DNA from: Adineta vaga
Taxonomy: Eukaryota > Rotifera
Assembly (NCBI GenBank): GCA_021613535.1
Contig: CP075494.1
Span: 16,368,001 to 16,432,000 of the forward strand
Length of the DNA stretch: 64,000 nucleotides
Direction of reading: 5' to 3'
Shown here: piece after piece, positions 1-11,344 of the stretch
How positions within the stretch are numbered: the stretch's first letter is position 1
How the letters are laid out: each line of letters starts with the position of its first letter
Notes under the pieces: generated by a model
Told to the model about the DNA's origin: nothing
The model's input: the letters and a program-made list of their open reading frames with translations, nothing else
The model's database searches: none
Made by a program: the position numbers and the translations under genes

Positions 1-546
1 TAGAGAGCGAGAGGATGCAATTGCCCCTCTGAAAAAATCTTCACAGGACAATAAAAAATTTATTATTTCTAACATTAAAAATATTTTCTGCACCAGTTAT
101 GACTTCATATATAATAGTATAGAACCATTTTGTGAAACACGATCTACGAGAGATTGTTAAAGTGTATAAGGAGAAAAACTCTTTCTCAATGAATTAATTT
201 TTATGAAATGTTCAAATAATAAATCGATTTTAATTTTGTTAATCGAGTGGAAAAAGAAAGTGCGATGAATGTTTGGTAAATTGAGAAATACAACAAAATG
301 ATTTTAGAATATTCAAAAAAGATGTTGTTATATACTCAATATGATATTATAAGGATTTAATACAGATATTTCACAAAATCAGTTCAACTGTGCATAGTTA
401 TTGATTGAACGAATTTGATATTTGTATCAATTTATTTCAAAGCAAAAGTTTACCATCGTGTGCGTAGCGTATGATAGCGATACGTCTCTACGTGTCGTTA
501 TCATATGTTTTTCTACATCGAAGTGTCTGATTCAATACTCTGATTG
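1..546. other. Intergenic, no gene seen
   Basis: AT-rich sequence with no convincing ORF, RNA gene or repeat apart from the hairpin element that begins at its right edge. Confidence 0.5.
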
Positions 547-612
547 ATCTTGAAGGTATGAGTGAGGGTGGGTGAGGTTGGTGTGAAAGAAGAGATACAC
601 CCACACCCTCAT
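547..612. repeat. Telomere-like hairpin element 1
   Basis: The left end reads ATCTTGAAGG and is followed by degenerate GGGTGGGTG. A short spacer leads to CACCCACACCCTCAT. G-rich and C-rich arms face each other as in the other copies. It lies about 80 bp downstream (in gene sense) of the stop codon of the minus-strand gene ending at 696. Confidence 0.75.
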
Positions 613-695
613 AAACAAAGGCAAAAGATATGCTTTGACATACGTAACAAAACTTTTATCATTTAGGTCATTATAAAATAGAAAAAAAAACCTTT

Positions 696-1459
696 TTATT
701 CATCAAAATCATCTTTAATTTCATCATCAATTCCAAACTGATCTCCTGGAATAATAATTTGATCTAAAAAAGCTAATTGTTCAAGTTGATCAAGAAATTC
801 TTTTCTTTGTTCATTTGTTGAATTTTCCTCCTTATTTGATAAAAATAAAGAAAATTGATTTTGAAATTGTTCTGATGAAATTAAATTAATAAATGATAAT
901 GGAAATAAATGATTTAATTGATCAGATAATTCATAAATATGTTCACCAATATATTTTGCACGTTTAAGTCGTTTTCTAATTCGTTCAGTTTTTAATTGTC
1001 TCATTGTATATTCATATTGTAATGTTCGAATACGACATGATGAGAAATTTTCAACTTGACGACGATATTCTAATGAGAAGAAAAAGAATCAAAAGAAATA
1101 CAAATGAAGAAATTTGTTTTACCATCCCAAAATTCACGATTTTTTTGTAATTGTGCATCTCTCCATTGATCTAATTCTTTTTCTGTATTTTCAATTGCTT
1201 TTAATCTTTGTTCAACTTCATAAGCTAATGATTCTAAATCTTGTAAAACTTTTTGAGCATTTATATGACGTTTTTCTACACAATTATCACATAAATATGA
1301 CACCATTGTTGCTTCTGTTGTTGTTTGTTGAGATTTGATTTGACGTTTAACAGTTGAATCAACAATTGAACAATCATCACATTCATAAATAGCATCAATT
1401 TCATCAATTAATTCATAGAGAAGATTTGAAATTTCTTCAGAAATATTTTCATCAACCAT
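696..1459 (-). CDS. Two-exon Cys-pair/coiled-coil protein, unrecognised
   Basis: Exon 1 is 1123..1459 and exon 2 is 696..1069, both on the minus strand. The 53-nt intron has a GTAAAA donor and a CATTAG acceptor in phase 1. Joined, they give about 236 residues from ATG at 1459. The N-terminus has two CxxC pairs (near residues 27-30 and 57-60), resembling a degenerate B-box-like zinc site. The middle is a charged probable coiled coil rich in Glu, Gln and Arg, and the C-terminus is acidic (ends DDFDE). There is no signal peptide or membrane segment. I do not recognise the family. Clean splice borders and frame continuity across the intron support a real gene. A small zinc-binding adaptor is one possibility, but only a guess. 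Confidence 0.65.
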
Positions 1460-1829
1460 TATATTTATCTAAAAGGAATTTTTTTAATGATAAGAAACAT
1501 TCGTGAATAAAAACAATAAATACTATGAGAAAGATAAACAGACAAAAAAAGAGAAGAAATTCTTCAAATTATCAATTATATTGATGTTCGTTTTCCTTGG
1601 TGATATATAGAATATATTTTGGCTATTGATATTCATTAAGAATATGTGATGGAAAAAACAAGAAATTCATTATTGAAGTTGAAGGATGATAAGATGTAGA
1701 ATTTAACTATAATAAAGTTATCAAAATGATTCATTCAATTAAAAATAAAATCAAAGAAATCGTTCTCTTTTTTTTGATAAAATTCTTCTTACTTCTTTTA
1801 TTAAATCAATAAATTGTTTATTTTCTTTA

Positions 1830-1880
1830 TTGAACTAATTTCGCAATGTTTAACATCACGGAATAGGAAATATTCTCTTC
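1830..1880. repeat. Short dispersed repeat, copy 1 of 3
   Basis: The core is AACATCACGGAATAGGAAAT followed by ATTCTCTT. It matches copies at 13756-13804 and 17363-17415 with a few substitutions. On the minus strand all three can encode a REYFL(F/L)RDV-like peptide, so they may be relics of one coding family rather than a structural repeat. Confidence 0.5.
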
Positions 1881-2225
1881 GTCAATCGTTTCACGGTCAT
1901 GTTTATCACCAACTCAATGAAATTTTGCAACAGGATCAACTTTTGTTTTAACATCACTTACTATTTTATTTAATAACGATTGATGCGAACTTCATCATGA
2001 GGAACAATTATTTCAATAATTGTATTTTACTGTTCAAAGTGCCTTTTACTTTATCACGAGAAACTAGAAGAAAAATGTTCTGACCTTCCGATAAAAAAAT
2101 AAATAACAAATTCTTACGAAAAAAAGCCAATGATTTTCATGATGAAGATATATGTGTCATACAGTAGCGACATCTCTTTTTCATTTGTTATTCATTCATA
2201 AAATATATTATCCATTGACGAGAAT

Positions 2226-2240
2226 AGGGTGTGGGTGATG
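2226..2240 (+). repeat. Single telomere-like arm
   Basis: The sequence AGGGTGTGGGTGATG has no facing C-rich partner nearby. It looks like a half copy of the hairpin elements. Confidence 0.45.
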
Positions 2241-2629
2241 ATGGTAAGTTTGGTTAGTAATCATAGTCCGACTCAACATTAACAGTGCTTTTCACCATGC
2301 GAGTGTTTCACAAAGACTGTCTATTACTTCGCAACGTAAGACTATAGAAAAACAAAATCGAATCAAATAGTCTTTAGAGTAAAACGCAAATCGGCTGTTT
2401 TTCTACAACCGAAAGCAACCATCTCAATCTGCATCAACAACAAATAGACCTTTCTACCACCTGAAAATGTTCTTATATGGCAATCCGAGGCAATAGGAAC
2501 CTTTTTCTGGACACCAGTCGTTTTTGATAATCTAGTTTTCCGAAGACTGTTTGAATTCCTTGAATTTTTTTTCTACTTAGATTCCTAGTAATCTGATTTT
2601 GGAGTCAGAATTCCTCAAGAGTTCGTAAT

Positions 2630-3634
2630 TCACGGAATTCGGACAGGTCTCTCAATTCGATGATTTCCATAATCAGCAACATAAAGATTTCCTTCATCAT
2701 CAAATGATAAATCAACTGGATAAGACACTTGATTTGATTGATTTTCCCAACCATTTCCACCAGCAACAATCACACCTTCTTTTGCATCTTTTCTCCATTT
2801 CATTATACGATGATTTTCAGAATCTGAAACATAAATCGATTGTTCATCATCAACAAAGATGAAAGAAACATTACTCAATTGATCAAGTCCACATCCTTTT
2901 CCATTTTTACCTGCAATAATTTCTCCTTGATTTTCATTTGATTTCCATTTCATAATACGATCATTGCCCGAATCAGCAATAAAAATATTTTGATTTTTAT
3001 CAATAAATATACCACAAGGATAAGAGAATTAATTCAATTCATTTCCATCTCCGTTTCCTTCAATAATTTCTGCATTTTGTTTCCATTTATTAAGATTTGT
3101 ATCTTAAAGAAGAACGAAGAAAGAACTAATGAAGATGCAATGTTGATGAAATAAAATGTCTACATCTGCTCTCGTTCTCAATATTCGATTCTTCAATAGT
3201 TTTATTGGAATCAAATCTGGTCAAAAGAACAGCCCTATACACAGAGTTGTTATATTATTAATTTACTTTGGAGAGAAAGTATTTGCATTTCAAGTACGAC
3301 TATTCGTTTTAGAAGAAAATCCCAAGCGTGAATTCTTCTTACCTAAGTTTCTTTCTTTGATTTCAAACTGAATTGAAATTTTCCGAATGAATATTTCTGA
3401 ATTTGTTTCCCATCGATCAATTTGTTTCATCAATAATAAATCTGATTGTTTTTTATTAATATTTTCCCGAATTTGAGCAAAATCATTGATAATCATCTTT
3501 AACTCTTCATTTAATTTTTGTTGATGTTCATTTAAGTAATTAAGACAAAATCGATGTAAACAATATTCACAGAGATATGTTACTTTATCTTCATTACAAA
3601 CCGAACACTGTGTTTCGTTATTTGCCATCGTCAT
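2630..3634 (-). pseudogene. B-box/NHL-repeat (TRIM-like) pseudogene
   Basis: Exon 1 (3343..3634) encodes a B-box-like module (CSVC, then YLCEYC and HRFC, then NEH) followed by a coiled coil. It splices with a GTAAGA donor to an NHL-repeat exon starting near 3102. The NHL exon has an in-frame TAA at 3029..3031 where the repeat pattern expects a sense codon (likely a CAA-to-TAA change). It then runs through about three NHL blades and loses the pattern after VADYGNHRIE near 2645. One expected B-box histidine is Tyr (CLNYLNEH). The early stop, the ragged end and the altered zinc ligand support pseudogenisation. Family members are usually ubiquitin-ligase-like adaptors with an NHL propeller. Confidence 0.75.
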
Positions 3635-4366
3635 TTTGTTCGAATAAAAATGCCTAAAGGTATTTATTTGAATATTATCTTTTATACATACGTTAGATTT
3701 TACATTTAGGTTACATATTTTGTGTATAAATGAAACATTAAATCAAGTAAGAAATTCTTCTTCTCTGATTTGATTTACAAACTACACGTATCACGAAAAT
3801 CATACAGACATCAAATCATTATTCGAATAAGATTAAATTTAAACATTTCATTTTAATAGGATTATTTTTAAATCATCCGAAATGTCATTGGATTCATTAT
3901 TGTGATTGTGTACAATATTAAACATCGATACAAGTCAATGTATTTGAAATTTCATTCTAAAAAATTTGAAATATCACTCATCTGTAAATATCGTTCTTGT
4001 GACAACATCAACTCTCTGTTGTCTGATTAATTGAAATCATTGTTTATCATCCTCAGATATGAACATTTTTACTTAAGACGAATCTGTAAGTTTCTTGACA
4101 ATTTTATTGTTTCATCATCTTTTTTCTTAAATAATTAAAGGTATGTTATTGATGGCTCTCTCTTAAGGGTGTGGGTGTGAGAGATATAATCTCTCACATT
4201 CACCCATATCCACACCCTCACCCACACTCGAATTTAAACCTAAAATTTCTACATTTTTTAGTTGACAATCTCTTTTTAATACGTTAAGGTCGTTCATATC
4301 TGAATATCCGCATAATCACATGAATAGATATTTCCTTTTTCTAACAGTAGAAAAGCAAAACATCGT
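3635..4366. other. Intergenic, hairpin element inside
   Basis: AT-rich and non-coding as far as can be seen. The only structured sequence is the telomere-like hairpin at 4166-4231, shortly downstream of the ART-TPR stop codon. Confidence 0.5.
4166..4231. repeat. Telomere-like hairpin element 2
   Basis: The left arm is AAGGGTGTGGGTGTGAGAGA and the right arm is CACCCATATCCACACCCTC followed by a further ACCCACACTCG. The inner arms (GTGAGAGAT and ATCTCTCAC) extend the pairing, so nearly the whole element can fold into one stem. Confidence 0.8.
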
Positions 4367-7300
4367 TTATAACTCTCGTTTCACAAGTTCGATCCACTTC
4401 AACGTAGCCTCAATATTATCATCATTGGAAGGAAGAGACTGTTGATATAATTCCAATACCCGTTGAAAAATCGGCAGTGCATTTGAGTATTCTTTCATTT
4501 TATAATGTGTTTCACCAATGTTGTTGTAGCATTGAACCAAATCGGGATGACTTTCGGATAGAGAATTCCGATGGATGGCAAGTGCTTTTTCGTAGAACAA
4601 CAGTGCTTTTGAGTAATTACCCATTTCCTTCAATACCGCGCCGATATTATTATAGGAAGTAGCTAGATTAGGATGATCTGCAGAAAGAGTATTTTCACAA
4701 ATTTCACATGCTTTTTTGAAAAAGGATAGTGATTCTGAGTACTTTTCTAATTTCTTATATACTGCGCCAAGATTGTTGTATGATGATGCCAATGATGGAT
4801 GATTTGAGGGAAAAGTATTCTGGAAGATATTATGTGCTTTTTCATGGAACGATAGTGCTTTCGAATATTCTTTCATATTGTAATACACAGAACCGATATT
4901 GTCGAAAGATATAGCCCAATGAGGATGATTTTTAGGACAAGTATTCTCCAGGATATCAAGTACTTTTTCGTAGCTGGATAGCGCTTTTGAATATTCTCCT
5001 ATGTTTTCATATACCGAACCGATGTTATTGTAGATACCGGCTACATCAGGACGAGTTTCGTGAAGATTATTCCTATGGATATCAAGTGCATTTTCGTAGA
5101 AGGTCAATGCCTTTAAATCTTCTCTCATGTTGTAATATACGGAACCAATATTATTGTATATAGCGGCCAAATCAGGATGATTTTTGTGGAGTGAATTCTG
5201 CTTGATCTGAAGTGATTTTTCGAAGAATGGCAGCGCTTTTGAGTATTCTCCCATATTAATATACACAGAACCGATACTATTGTAACAATGGGCCAGATGA
5301 GGATGATTTTGGGAGAGTGAATCTTTCTGCATACCGTATGCTTTTTCTAAAAAAGATAATGCTTTCTTATACTCCCCCATATCATTATACACCATGCCAA
5401 TTTTGTCGTATAACATGGCCAAATCAAGATGATTTTTAGAAATATTTTTCTGATAAATATCATCTGCTTTTTCGTAAAAAGACAATGCTTCTGAGTATTT
5501 TCTCATTTGATCATACACGAAGCCTATGTTGTGGTATGAAACAGCCAAATGAAGATGATTCTCGCGAAGCGAAACATTCCAGATATTAAGTGATTTTTCC
5601 AAAACTTCCAGAGCTTTTGAGTACTTTCCTGTGTGAGTGTATGCCACACCGATGTTGCTCCATAAAGAGGCTAACCTAGGATGATTTTCAAGTTTACTAT
5701 TCTTGCAGATATCAAGTGCTTTTTCGTAGACAGACACTGCTTTTGAATATTCTCCCATATGACTATGCACTATGCCGATGTTGTTCAATGAATTAGCTAA
5801 ATCAGGATGATTTTCGCGAAGCGAAATCTCCCGAATATGAAGTGATTGTTTCAAGAATGTCAGTGCTTTTGAATATTCTCCTAGCTGATCATACAGCAAA
5901 CCGATGTTGTTGTATGAAATCGCTAGATCAGGATGATTTTCAGGAAGACTATTCTTACAGATATCAAGTGCTTTTTCGTAGAAGGACAGCGCTTTCACGT
6001 AATCTCCCGTAATCTTGAATGTCGCGCCCATATTAATGTATGAAATAGCTAGACCAGGATGAATTGCAGGAAGACTATTTTTAAAAATATCAATTAGTTT
6101 TTCCAGGAAGGGTAGTGCTTTCGAGTATTCTCTTTGTTCAATATATGTTACGGCAATGGAATTGTAAGAAGCAACCCAATGAGGATGGTTTTCAGGAAGA
6201 CTGGTATTGGAGAGCTCAAGTGCTTTTTCAAGGAACTCCAATGCTTTTGAATATTCTCCCTTGTTCTGATATGCTAAGCCAATGTTATTGTATGGTGTAA
6301 CCAACAGAGGATTATCTCCTGGAAGAATATTTTTTCGTATATCAAGTGCTTTTTCAGAATATTCAATTGCTTCTTCGTGTTCACCTTTTTTGAGCTTGAT
6401 ACATCCCAACATATAATTATAAGTGGCTAGATCCTCTTGATCCGTTGTCTGTTCAATCAGAGTGTGATAAAGTTCTTCGGCTTTGCTCACCTGTCCGACC
6501 TTCATCAATAGTCGTCCCAATTTATGCCATCCTCTGTCATTTTGAACATCCTTTTCAAAATGTCTAGTCAATTCACGCAATTGTTTATCATCATCATCTG
6601 TCAGTGTTAATTCCACTTTAAAGACATTATTCATGTTTTCGATTGGCTCAATTTTTTTGATGCGAAATACAGTGTGCATAGAGAAGAGTATTTCGACTTC
6701 AAAGTCAAAATGACTACCTTCTTTAATGTCAGCGAATGGGGTACGGGTAATATTGGGATCAATCTCCATGACAAACAGAGTTCCAACCTTGTCGGGATCG
6801 TAAGAATTACTGTCGGCGTAGAGCAGAGAAACGTCTTTATTTCGACTAGTAGAGAGAAAATTATTGAATGATATAAGTCTATCTTGAGAATTTTGGAGTT
6901 TTTCGAAATCATCTAGTGTAAGACCCTGTCCTCGATAAACATGGAAAGGTTGCCCATTATATTGACTAACTTGTATTCGGTATAGTTCTTCGATTTGTCG
7001 ATGTAAATCATGTATGAAGAAGCCCATATTGACAATAATATCAGCTTCCAATAGTCGCAGGGCTCGATTGACCATCTGATGCGTGAAACATGACCGTGTG
7101 TACCACCAAACGGCTTTCTCTGGGTGATAGTCACGTTCAAATTCATCGATCGTTGCGAGTTCACTTGGAATGGCATCTTTCGTTTCTCGACAATACTTGA
7201 CAAGTCTTTGAATGTCTTTTGGGTTGTGTTCCATATCCAATAAAACGCTTTTAAATAATTCCGTGTACATAAAAGAAGGCTCCAGTTGATCGAGATTTAT

Positions 7301-7807
7301 CTTGGAGATATCTTCACTTGACAGCACAAAACTCATCGGCATGGAATTCTGTTCAGATGTTCTCATTACTGAAGGAAGAGACTGACAGATAGGTGCAATT
7401 TGTGTGTGTACACCTTTGATTTTATGCCATTGTGTTGTCCAGTCTTCATGTAGACTTTTATCCCTGAGAAAGATGTAAATGGCATCTACTTGTGTCATGG
7501 AATGAATGCGAGGAATTAAATCTCGACTGAGAGATTCTGACGTGATAATAAAGACTTTTTCCTTCGTTGTTTCATTGATGAAATTCATACAGTCACTAGG
7601 ATTTGTAAACATAATAACGTCATTCACTAGGCTACGTAGTTTTTCCAAGATATTTTGACAACTTTGATCTAATTCATTGATGTTTGGGCCTATCCAAACG
7701 AGCAAAAAGTTTTGTACATTAAGTCGTCTGGAGCGAGTGGATTCTAGTTTTCCCGCAGATTTCATGGTGGCAGCACTGGTTGTTGTATCGTTTTTGAGAC
7801 TTGCCAT
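4367..7807 (-). CDS. ADP-ribosyltransferase fused to KLC-type TPR array
   Basis: A single ORF of 1146 residues with no visible intron. Residues about 30-200 form a conserved-looking N-terminal domain (LLVWIGPNINE). Residues about 280-400 carry an ART fold with the R-S-ExE signature: YRGQ near 289, SFNNFLSTS near 313, and FEVE near 369. This is the pattern of arginine-type mono-ADP-ribosyltransferases. Residues about 445-1135 hold one degenerate and 16 consecutive 42-residue TPRs of kinesin-light-chain type (consensus YNNIGxVYxxMGEYSKAL, HPDLAxS). Known family role: transfer of ADP-ribose from NAD+ to protein, with TPRs binding partners. Substrate and location are unknown, and there is no signal peptide. 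The catalytic residues are all present, so the enzyme may be active. Confidence 0.92.
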   Translation of the reverse strand: MASLKNDTTTSAATMKSAGKLESTRSRRLNVQNFLLVWIGPNINELDQSCQNILEKLRSLVNDVIMFTNPSDCMNFINETTKEKVFIITSESLSRDLIPRIHSMTQVDAIYIFLRDKSLHEDWTTQWHKIKGVHTQIAPICQSLPSVMRTSEQNSMPMSFVLSSEDISKINLDQLEPSFMYTELFKSVLLDMEHNPKDIQRLVKYCRETKDAIPSELATIDEFERDYHPEKAVWWYTRSCFTHQMVNRALRLLEADIIVNMGFFIHDLHRQIEELYRIQVSQYNGQPFHVYRGQGLTLDDFEKLQNSQDRLISFNNFLSTSRNKDVSLLYADSNSYDPDKVGTLFVMEIDPNITRTPFADIKEGSHFDFEVEILFSMHTVFRIKKIEPIENMNNVFKVELTLTDDDDKQLRELTRHFEKDVQNDRGWHKLGRLLMKVGQVSKAEELYHTLIEQTTDQEDLATYNYMLGCIKLKKGEHEEAIEYSEKALDIRKNILPGDNPLLVTPYNNIGLAYQNKGEYSKALEFLEKALELSNTSLPENHPHWVASYNSIAVTYIEQREYSKALPFLEKLIDIFKNSLPAIHPGLAISYINMGATFKITGDYVKALSFYEKALDICKNSLPENHPDLAISYNNIGLLYDQLGEYSKALTFLKQSLHIREISLRENHPDLANSLNNIGIVHSHMGEYSKAVSVYEKALDICKNSKLENHPRLASLWSNIGVAYTHTGKYSKALEVLEKSLNIWNVSLRENHLHLAVSYHNIGFVYDQMRKYSEALSFYEKADDIYQKNISKNHLDLAMLYDKIGMVYNDMGEYKKALSFLEKAYGMQKDSLSQNHPHLAHCYNSIGSVYINMGEYSKALPFFEKSLQIKQNSLHKNHPDLAAIYNNIGSVYYNMREDLKALTFYENALDIHRNNLHETRPDVAGIYNNIGSVYENIGEYSKALSSYEKVLDILENTCPKNHPHWAISFDNIGSVYYNMKEYSKALSFHEKAHNIFQNTFPSNHPSLASSYNNLGAVYKKLEKYSESLSFFKKACEICENTLSADHPNLATSYNNIGAVLKEMGNYSKALLFYEKALAIHRNSLSESHPDLVQCYNNIGETHYKMKEYSNALPIFQRVLELYQQSLPSNDDNIEATLKWIELVKREL

Positions 7808-8279
7808 TATATAGAAGCTGGATTTAAAATACTAAATTTATGCTAAAACCATTGTTTAATACATGAAAGAACTGTCCTAATAACTGGCATCTTGTCGAAA
7901 AATTTATCTCCGCTGTTTATCATACGATATTACTGAAAATTTTACAACAGTTTTATTCTGGACTGGGCATCTCATAACAGTTATCAGATTATATGACACC
8001 CGATAGGCACACGATAGCTATGAAAAATCAATCGAGAAGATGAAAAGATTGCAAATACTGAAATTTTTTCAATAAACAATGTATATGTTGAATATAATCA
8101 GGAAAATGATGATTCAATAAAACAAATGCGGAAACTTCGGATTTCATCCGAAAGTTACGTGCACTGCAAAAAGTGTATGAGAAAGATGAGTCATCCTGTA
8201 ATGTCTGCGCATCAATATTTGTATTATAGCTCAGCGATATGAATAGGTACAATGGCCAGGTATTTTGAAAACCACAAAA

Positions 8280-8520
8280 CTACTGATCATTTGAGATATG
8301 TCTAGGCAACTTGGTTTTGGAATACAGTTTGTGCGGATTTTGAGACTTTTTCAGGCAAAATTTCGGTAGAAAACCACGGTTTGGTTCAAAACAGATATTA
8401 GATTCGTAACCAGCGTTAAAAGGTGAGTTGATTTATACATGTTTTCAATAATTTTGAGAAGAAAACGGTTTTTGTAAAAAATCCCTGTATCCCTCTCAGG
8501 GATGGTCTGCGCAATAATGA
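8280..8520 (-). repeat. Diverged interspersed repeat, copy A
   Basis: Its reverse complement aligns along its length with 15390-15650. Shared blocks are TCTCAAAATTATT, AAACATGTA, TTTTTAACG/TTTTAACG, TTGCCTGAA, and AGATATGTCTCATATG against AGACATATCTCAAATG. This points to an old transposon or satellite-like family. No ORF is evident in either copy. Confidence 0.65.
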
Positions 8521-9157
8521 GAATTTTTTCGGTAACTCAGTCATTTCTTGTGGTCAGACACACTGACTGATTCTAGTAGTGTACTCATTTTTTGTGTACA
8601 CTAAAAAGAAATAAAGTATTTGAAGTAAAATAAACTTTCGTTGAATAGTCAATCAAAAATATTGTATAGTGAGAGCTGTAATTATCGATCAGTCGCCTCT
8701 TAAACAATATCTCTGCGAAATGGTTGAGATATGGTGCATATAGAGAAGGTAAAATATTCAAACTAATTTGAAGAATACTTCTTTTTTACAATTGTAACTA
8801 AAAGTAAACATACATATACCTTTTTCGTTGCCAAAGGAAGTCCGAAGCGTATTAGTATATACTAGTATATTGTCAAACACATTCGATCGTTAAATAAGAG
8901 AAAATGGGGAAAAAACCCAGCAGTAGTTTTCGGTTCGTTGCACAATGATGTTATTTTATAACGATCGATAAGAAGAAAAACATGTTAATTATTGCTTTCA
9001 TACAATAATAGATATTGTTATTTTTTATACATTTATTTTCATGCGGTAAAGTTTTGTAAATAATAATAAATAACACACGTCGAGAGTAACTCGCTTGACT
9101 CTCGAGTGAAGGACTAACACAACGGGATTTACGGAAATTTGGAGCTGAAAAATTTTG

Positions 9158-9226
9158 ATGGTGTGAGTGGGCGTGAGTGTACACTAGGCTTCGCTCTTAA
9201 CTCTCACCCACACCCACACCCTCAAG
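9158..9226. repeat. Telomere-like hairpin element 3
   Basis: The left arm is degenerate (GGTGTGAGTGGGCGTGAGTG). The right arm CACCCACACCCACACCCTCA ends in AGAC, which keeps the CTCAAG terminus common to the family. Confidence 0.75.
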
Positions 9227-11344
9227 ACTCTTCTGAGTTTGATTGACTCGTAACACAAATATTTCCTATTGATTTGTAAAATTGTTTTTCTAAATAGATA
9301 TTGTCATATCAATTAAAGAGCAATTCATAATCCATATTTTTATTTAAAAACTTGTTGATGAATTTTCATAACAACTTTTCAAGAATATCGTAAAGAAATT
9401 TGTTGAATATAAAGACAAAACACTTCTATCAAAGAATTATTGAAGAAGAAAAGTGTACACGCTTGTCATTTCTCCTTTATAATTTCATCTCTCCATTTTA
9501 CAAAACGAATCGAAACAAAAGGAAGTTGCTCGATTCTAAACTAATGATGAAAGCAAAATGTTCATCATTTTAATTTATTTTCATTAAATATTTCTCATTC
9601 TCCTAAAAAAACCGAAACATTTCTTTCTTCCTTTCTCTCTTCGTGTGTATATATTTTTTGCTCAATTTTTTTAATAATTTAGATGGAAAGTTCTTAGTCA
9701 AATGAAATATATGTTTGTTGAATGATAATATGTTCATTATTTGATTTAATTCCGATTCTCTTCATTCACATTTCATTTGATAGAGAACACTGAAATTATC
9801 TAAATAGAACGATTTTGTTGGATAACTTAAAATTATCTTTCTGTTTTTCTTTCCAGTTTTTGTCAATTAAAATGATATCAAATTGAACGTTTATAATAAC
9901 TCAATTCAATAAGAACGCATAGTCTTCAACATTTTCAGTATAACAATCTCATACATACTCTTAATCAATCGAAAAATGTCATATTATTTGATTATCTTCC
10001 TTTCAATTAGAGAATTTTTGTTTATTTTAGTTATATCCATAGTCACATATTTTCTATTTTAATGTTTTACTATAAAATATTTTAGGATAATATTTCTTTA
10101 ATAACACCGATCTTGTCCTAAAACAAGAGAAACAACAATCATTCTGAAATATATGAGAATACATCTAAATCGACAGAAGATTTTATATGAATTGTTCAAG
10201 ATCTCAATATTCAAATAGATGAATCGGAATAATCTTTAAAAAAATTATTCTCTCACGAGACTTTGGAAAGACTAATAAAAGTTATTCGAAATAGTCTTAT
10301 CTAATTTACACAAATGTTATCTGATACTTTTATGGTATCCAATAGATTCTAACATGATCATCAGTTGATCTCTTTCTTATATCGTATAGAGAATGAGAAA
10401 CTGAAATATTTCAATAATATAGATGGTAAATATGGCGATGAATAAGAGAAAAACCAATTCATAAGATTAATTTTAATTATTAATTGCCTTTCCTTTTTTC
10501 CTGTTCTTCTAATATTCATTATGAAAATGTAATTGTTTCTAAACGACTTTTTTTCTGTTGTCAGGATTTTAAAGACATTTGTTTATTGAAACTGGGTGAT
10601 TTTTATTATTATAATTGACAATAGCTACGCTCATAAACTGTTTGCTGTCAGAGTTTTTTTCTAATCAATTCCTTTTGTTTCGTAGGTGCTTAGCAATGAT
10701 TGAAGTAAACTAATCATCATAGTGGAATACGTGGTCGACGATCTAGGAAAGGAGAGCTGCGAGGAGCCTGATTCAAGCATAATTTTAAAAAATAAAATTT
10801 GTTTATACGAAAATTTCTTGATAACACTTGCCATCAACCAAGATTACAAGCTCTTTTTCACTATTTTCTAGCAGAAATACTCTAATTTTGGCATTTTTCG
10901 TTTAGTACTATAAAAAAAAAGGCGTCTGATGGCTGTTCCTAGCAGTATTTCTAGACTTTCTGCCAAATTCTAGCTTCTTCACTCTAGGAAAACAATCGAA
11001 AATCATGGTGAAGTAAAAAGATCTGAGTTAAAAAAATTGATATTTATCTAAAATTTTCTTTGTCATATCTATAAGTATAGAATGAACATTCGATTGATTT
11101 TTCATTTCGAATTAGTTATTTTCTAAACTAAATTATTTCATAAGATCTTCGTTTCTTTTTCTATTTGAATAAATACAATGAAAATTATGAACGTATATAG
11201 TTTCTTATTTAACTAATGGAATAAATATAGAAAATAGAGAGAGAGAGTGGGAGTAGTAGGGAATGAGAGAAAATATTATACTTTTGTTTATTATAGAATA
11301 TTTTCTTTTCAGTTTCATTCATTTCATGAATTGACACTTTGACG

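Larger units (their letters stand above)
1460..2628. other. Intergenic region with decayed coding remnant
   Basis: There is no intact gene. On the minus strand at about 1820-1960, coding-like frames containing EENISYSVML or REYFLFRDV can be read but are cut by stops. The DNA here (1830-1880) is shared with 13756-13804 and 17363-17415. A single telomere-like arm lies at 2226-2240. The rest shows nothing recognisable. Confidence 0.45.
7808..11344. other. Long gene-poor region
   Basis: No supported gene in 3.5 kb. It contains an old repeat at 8280-8520 and a telomere-like hairpin at 9158-9226. From 9230 to 11340 it is very AT-rich with scattered short ORFs that lack codon bias or recognisable motifs, plus a short GA-rich run at about 11237-11272. 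Confidence 0.55.

Noticed and set aside
4477-7203. Several ORFs overlapping the ART-TPR gene on both strands
   Set aside because: Out-of-frame shadows of a 1146-codon gene with clear domains.
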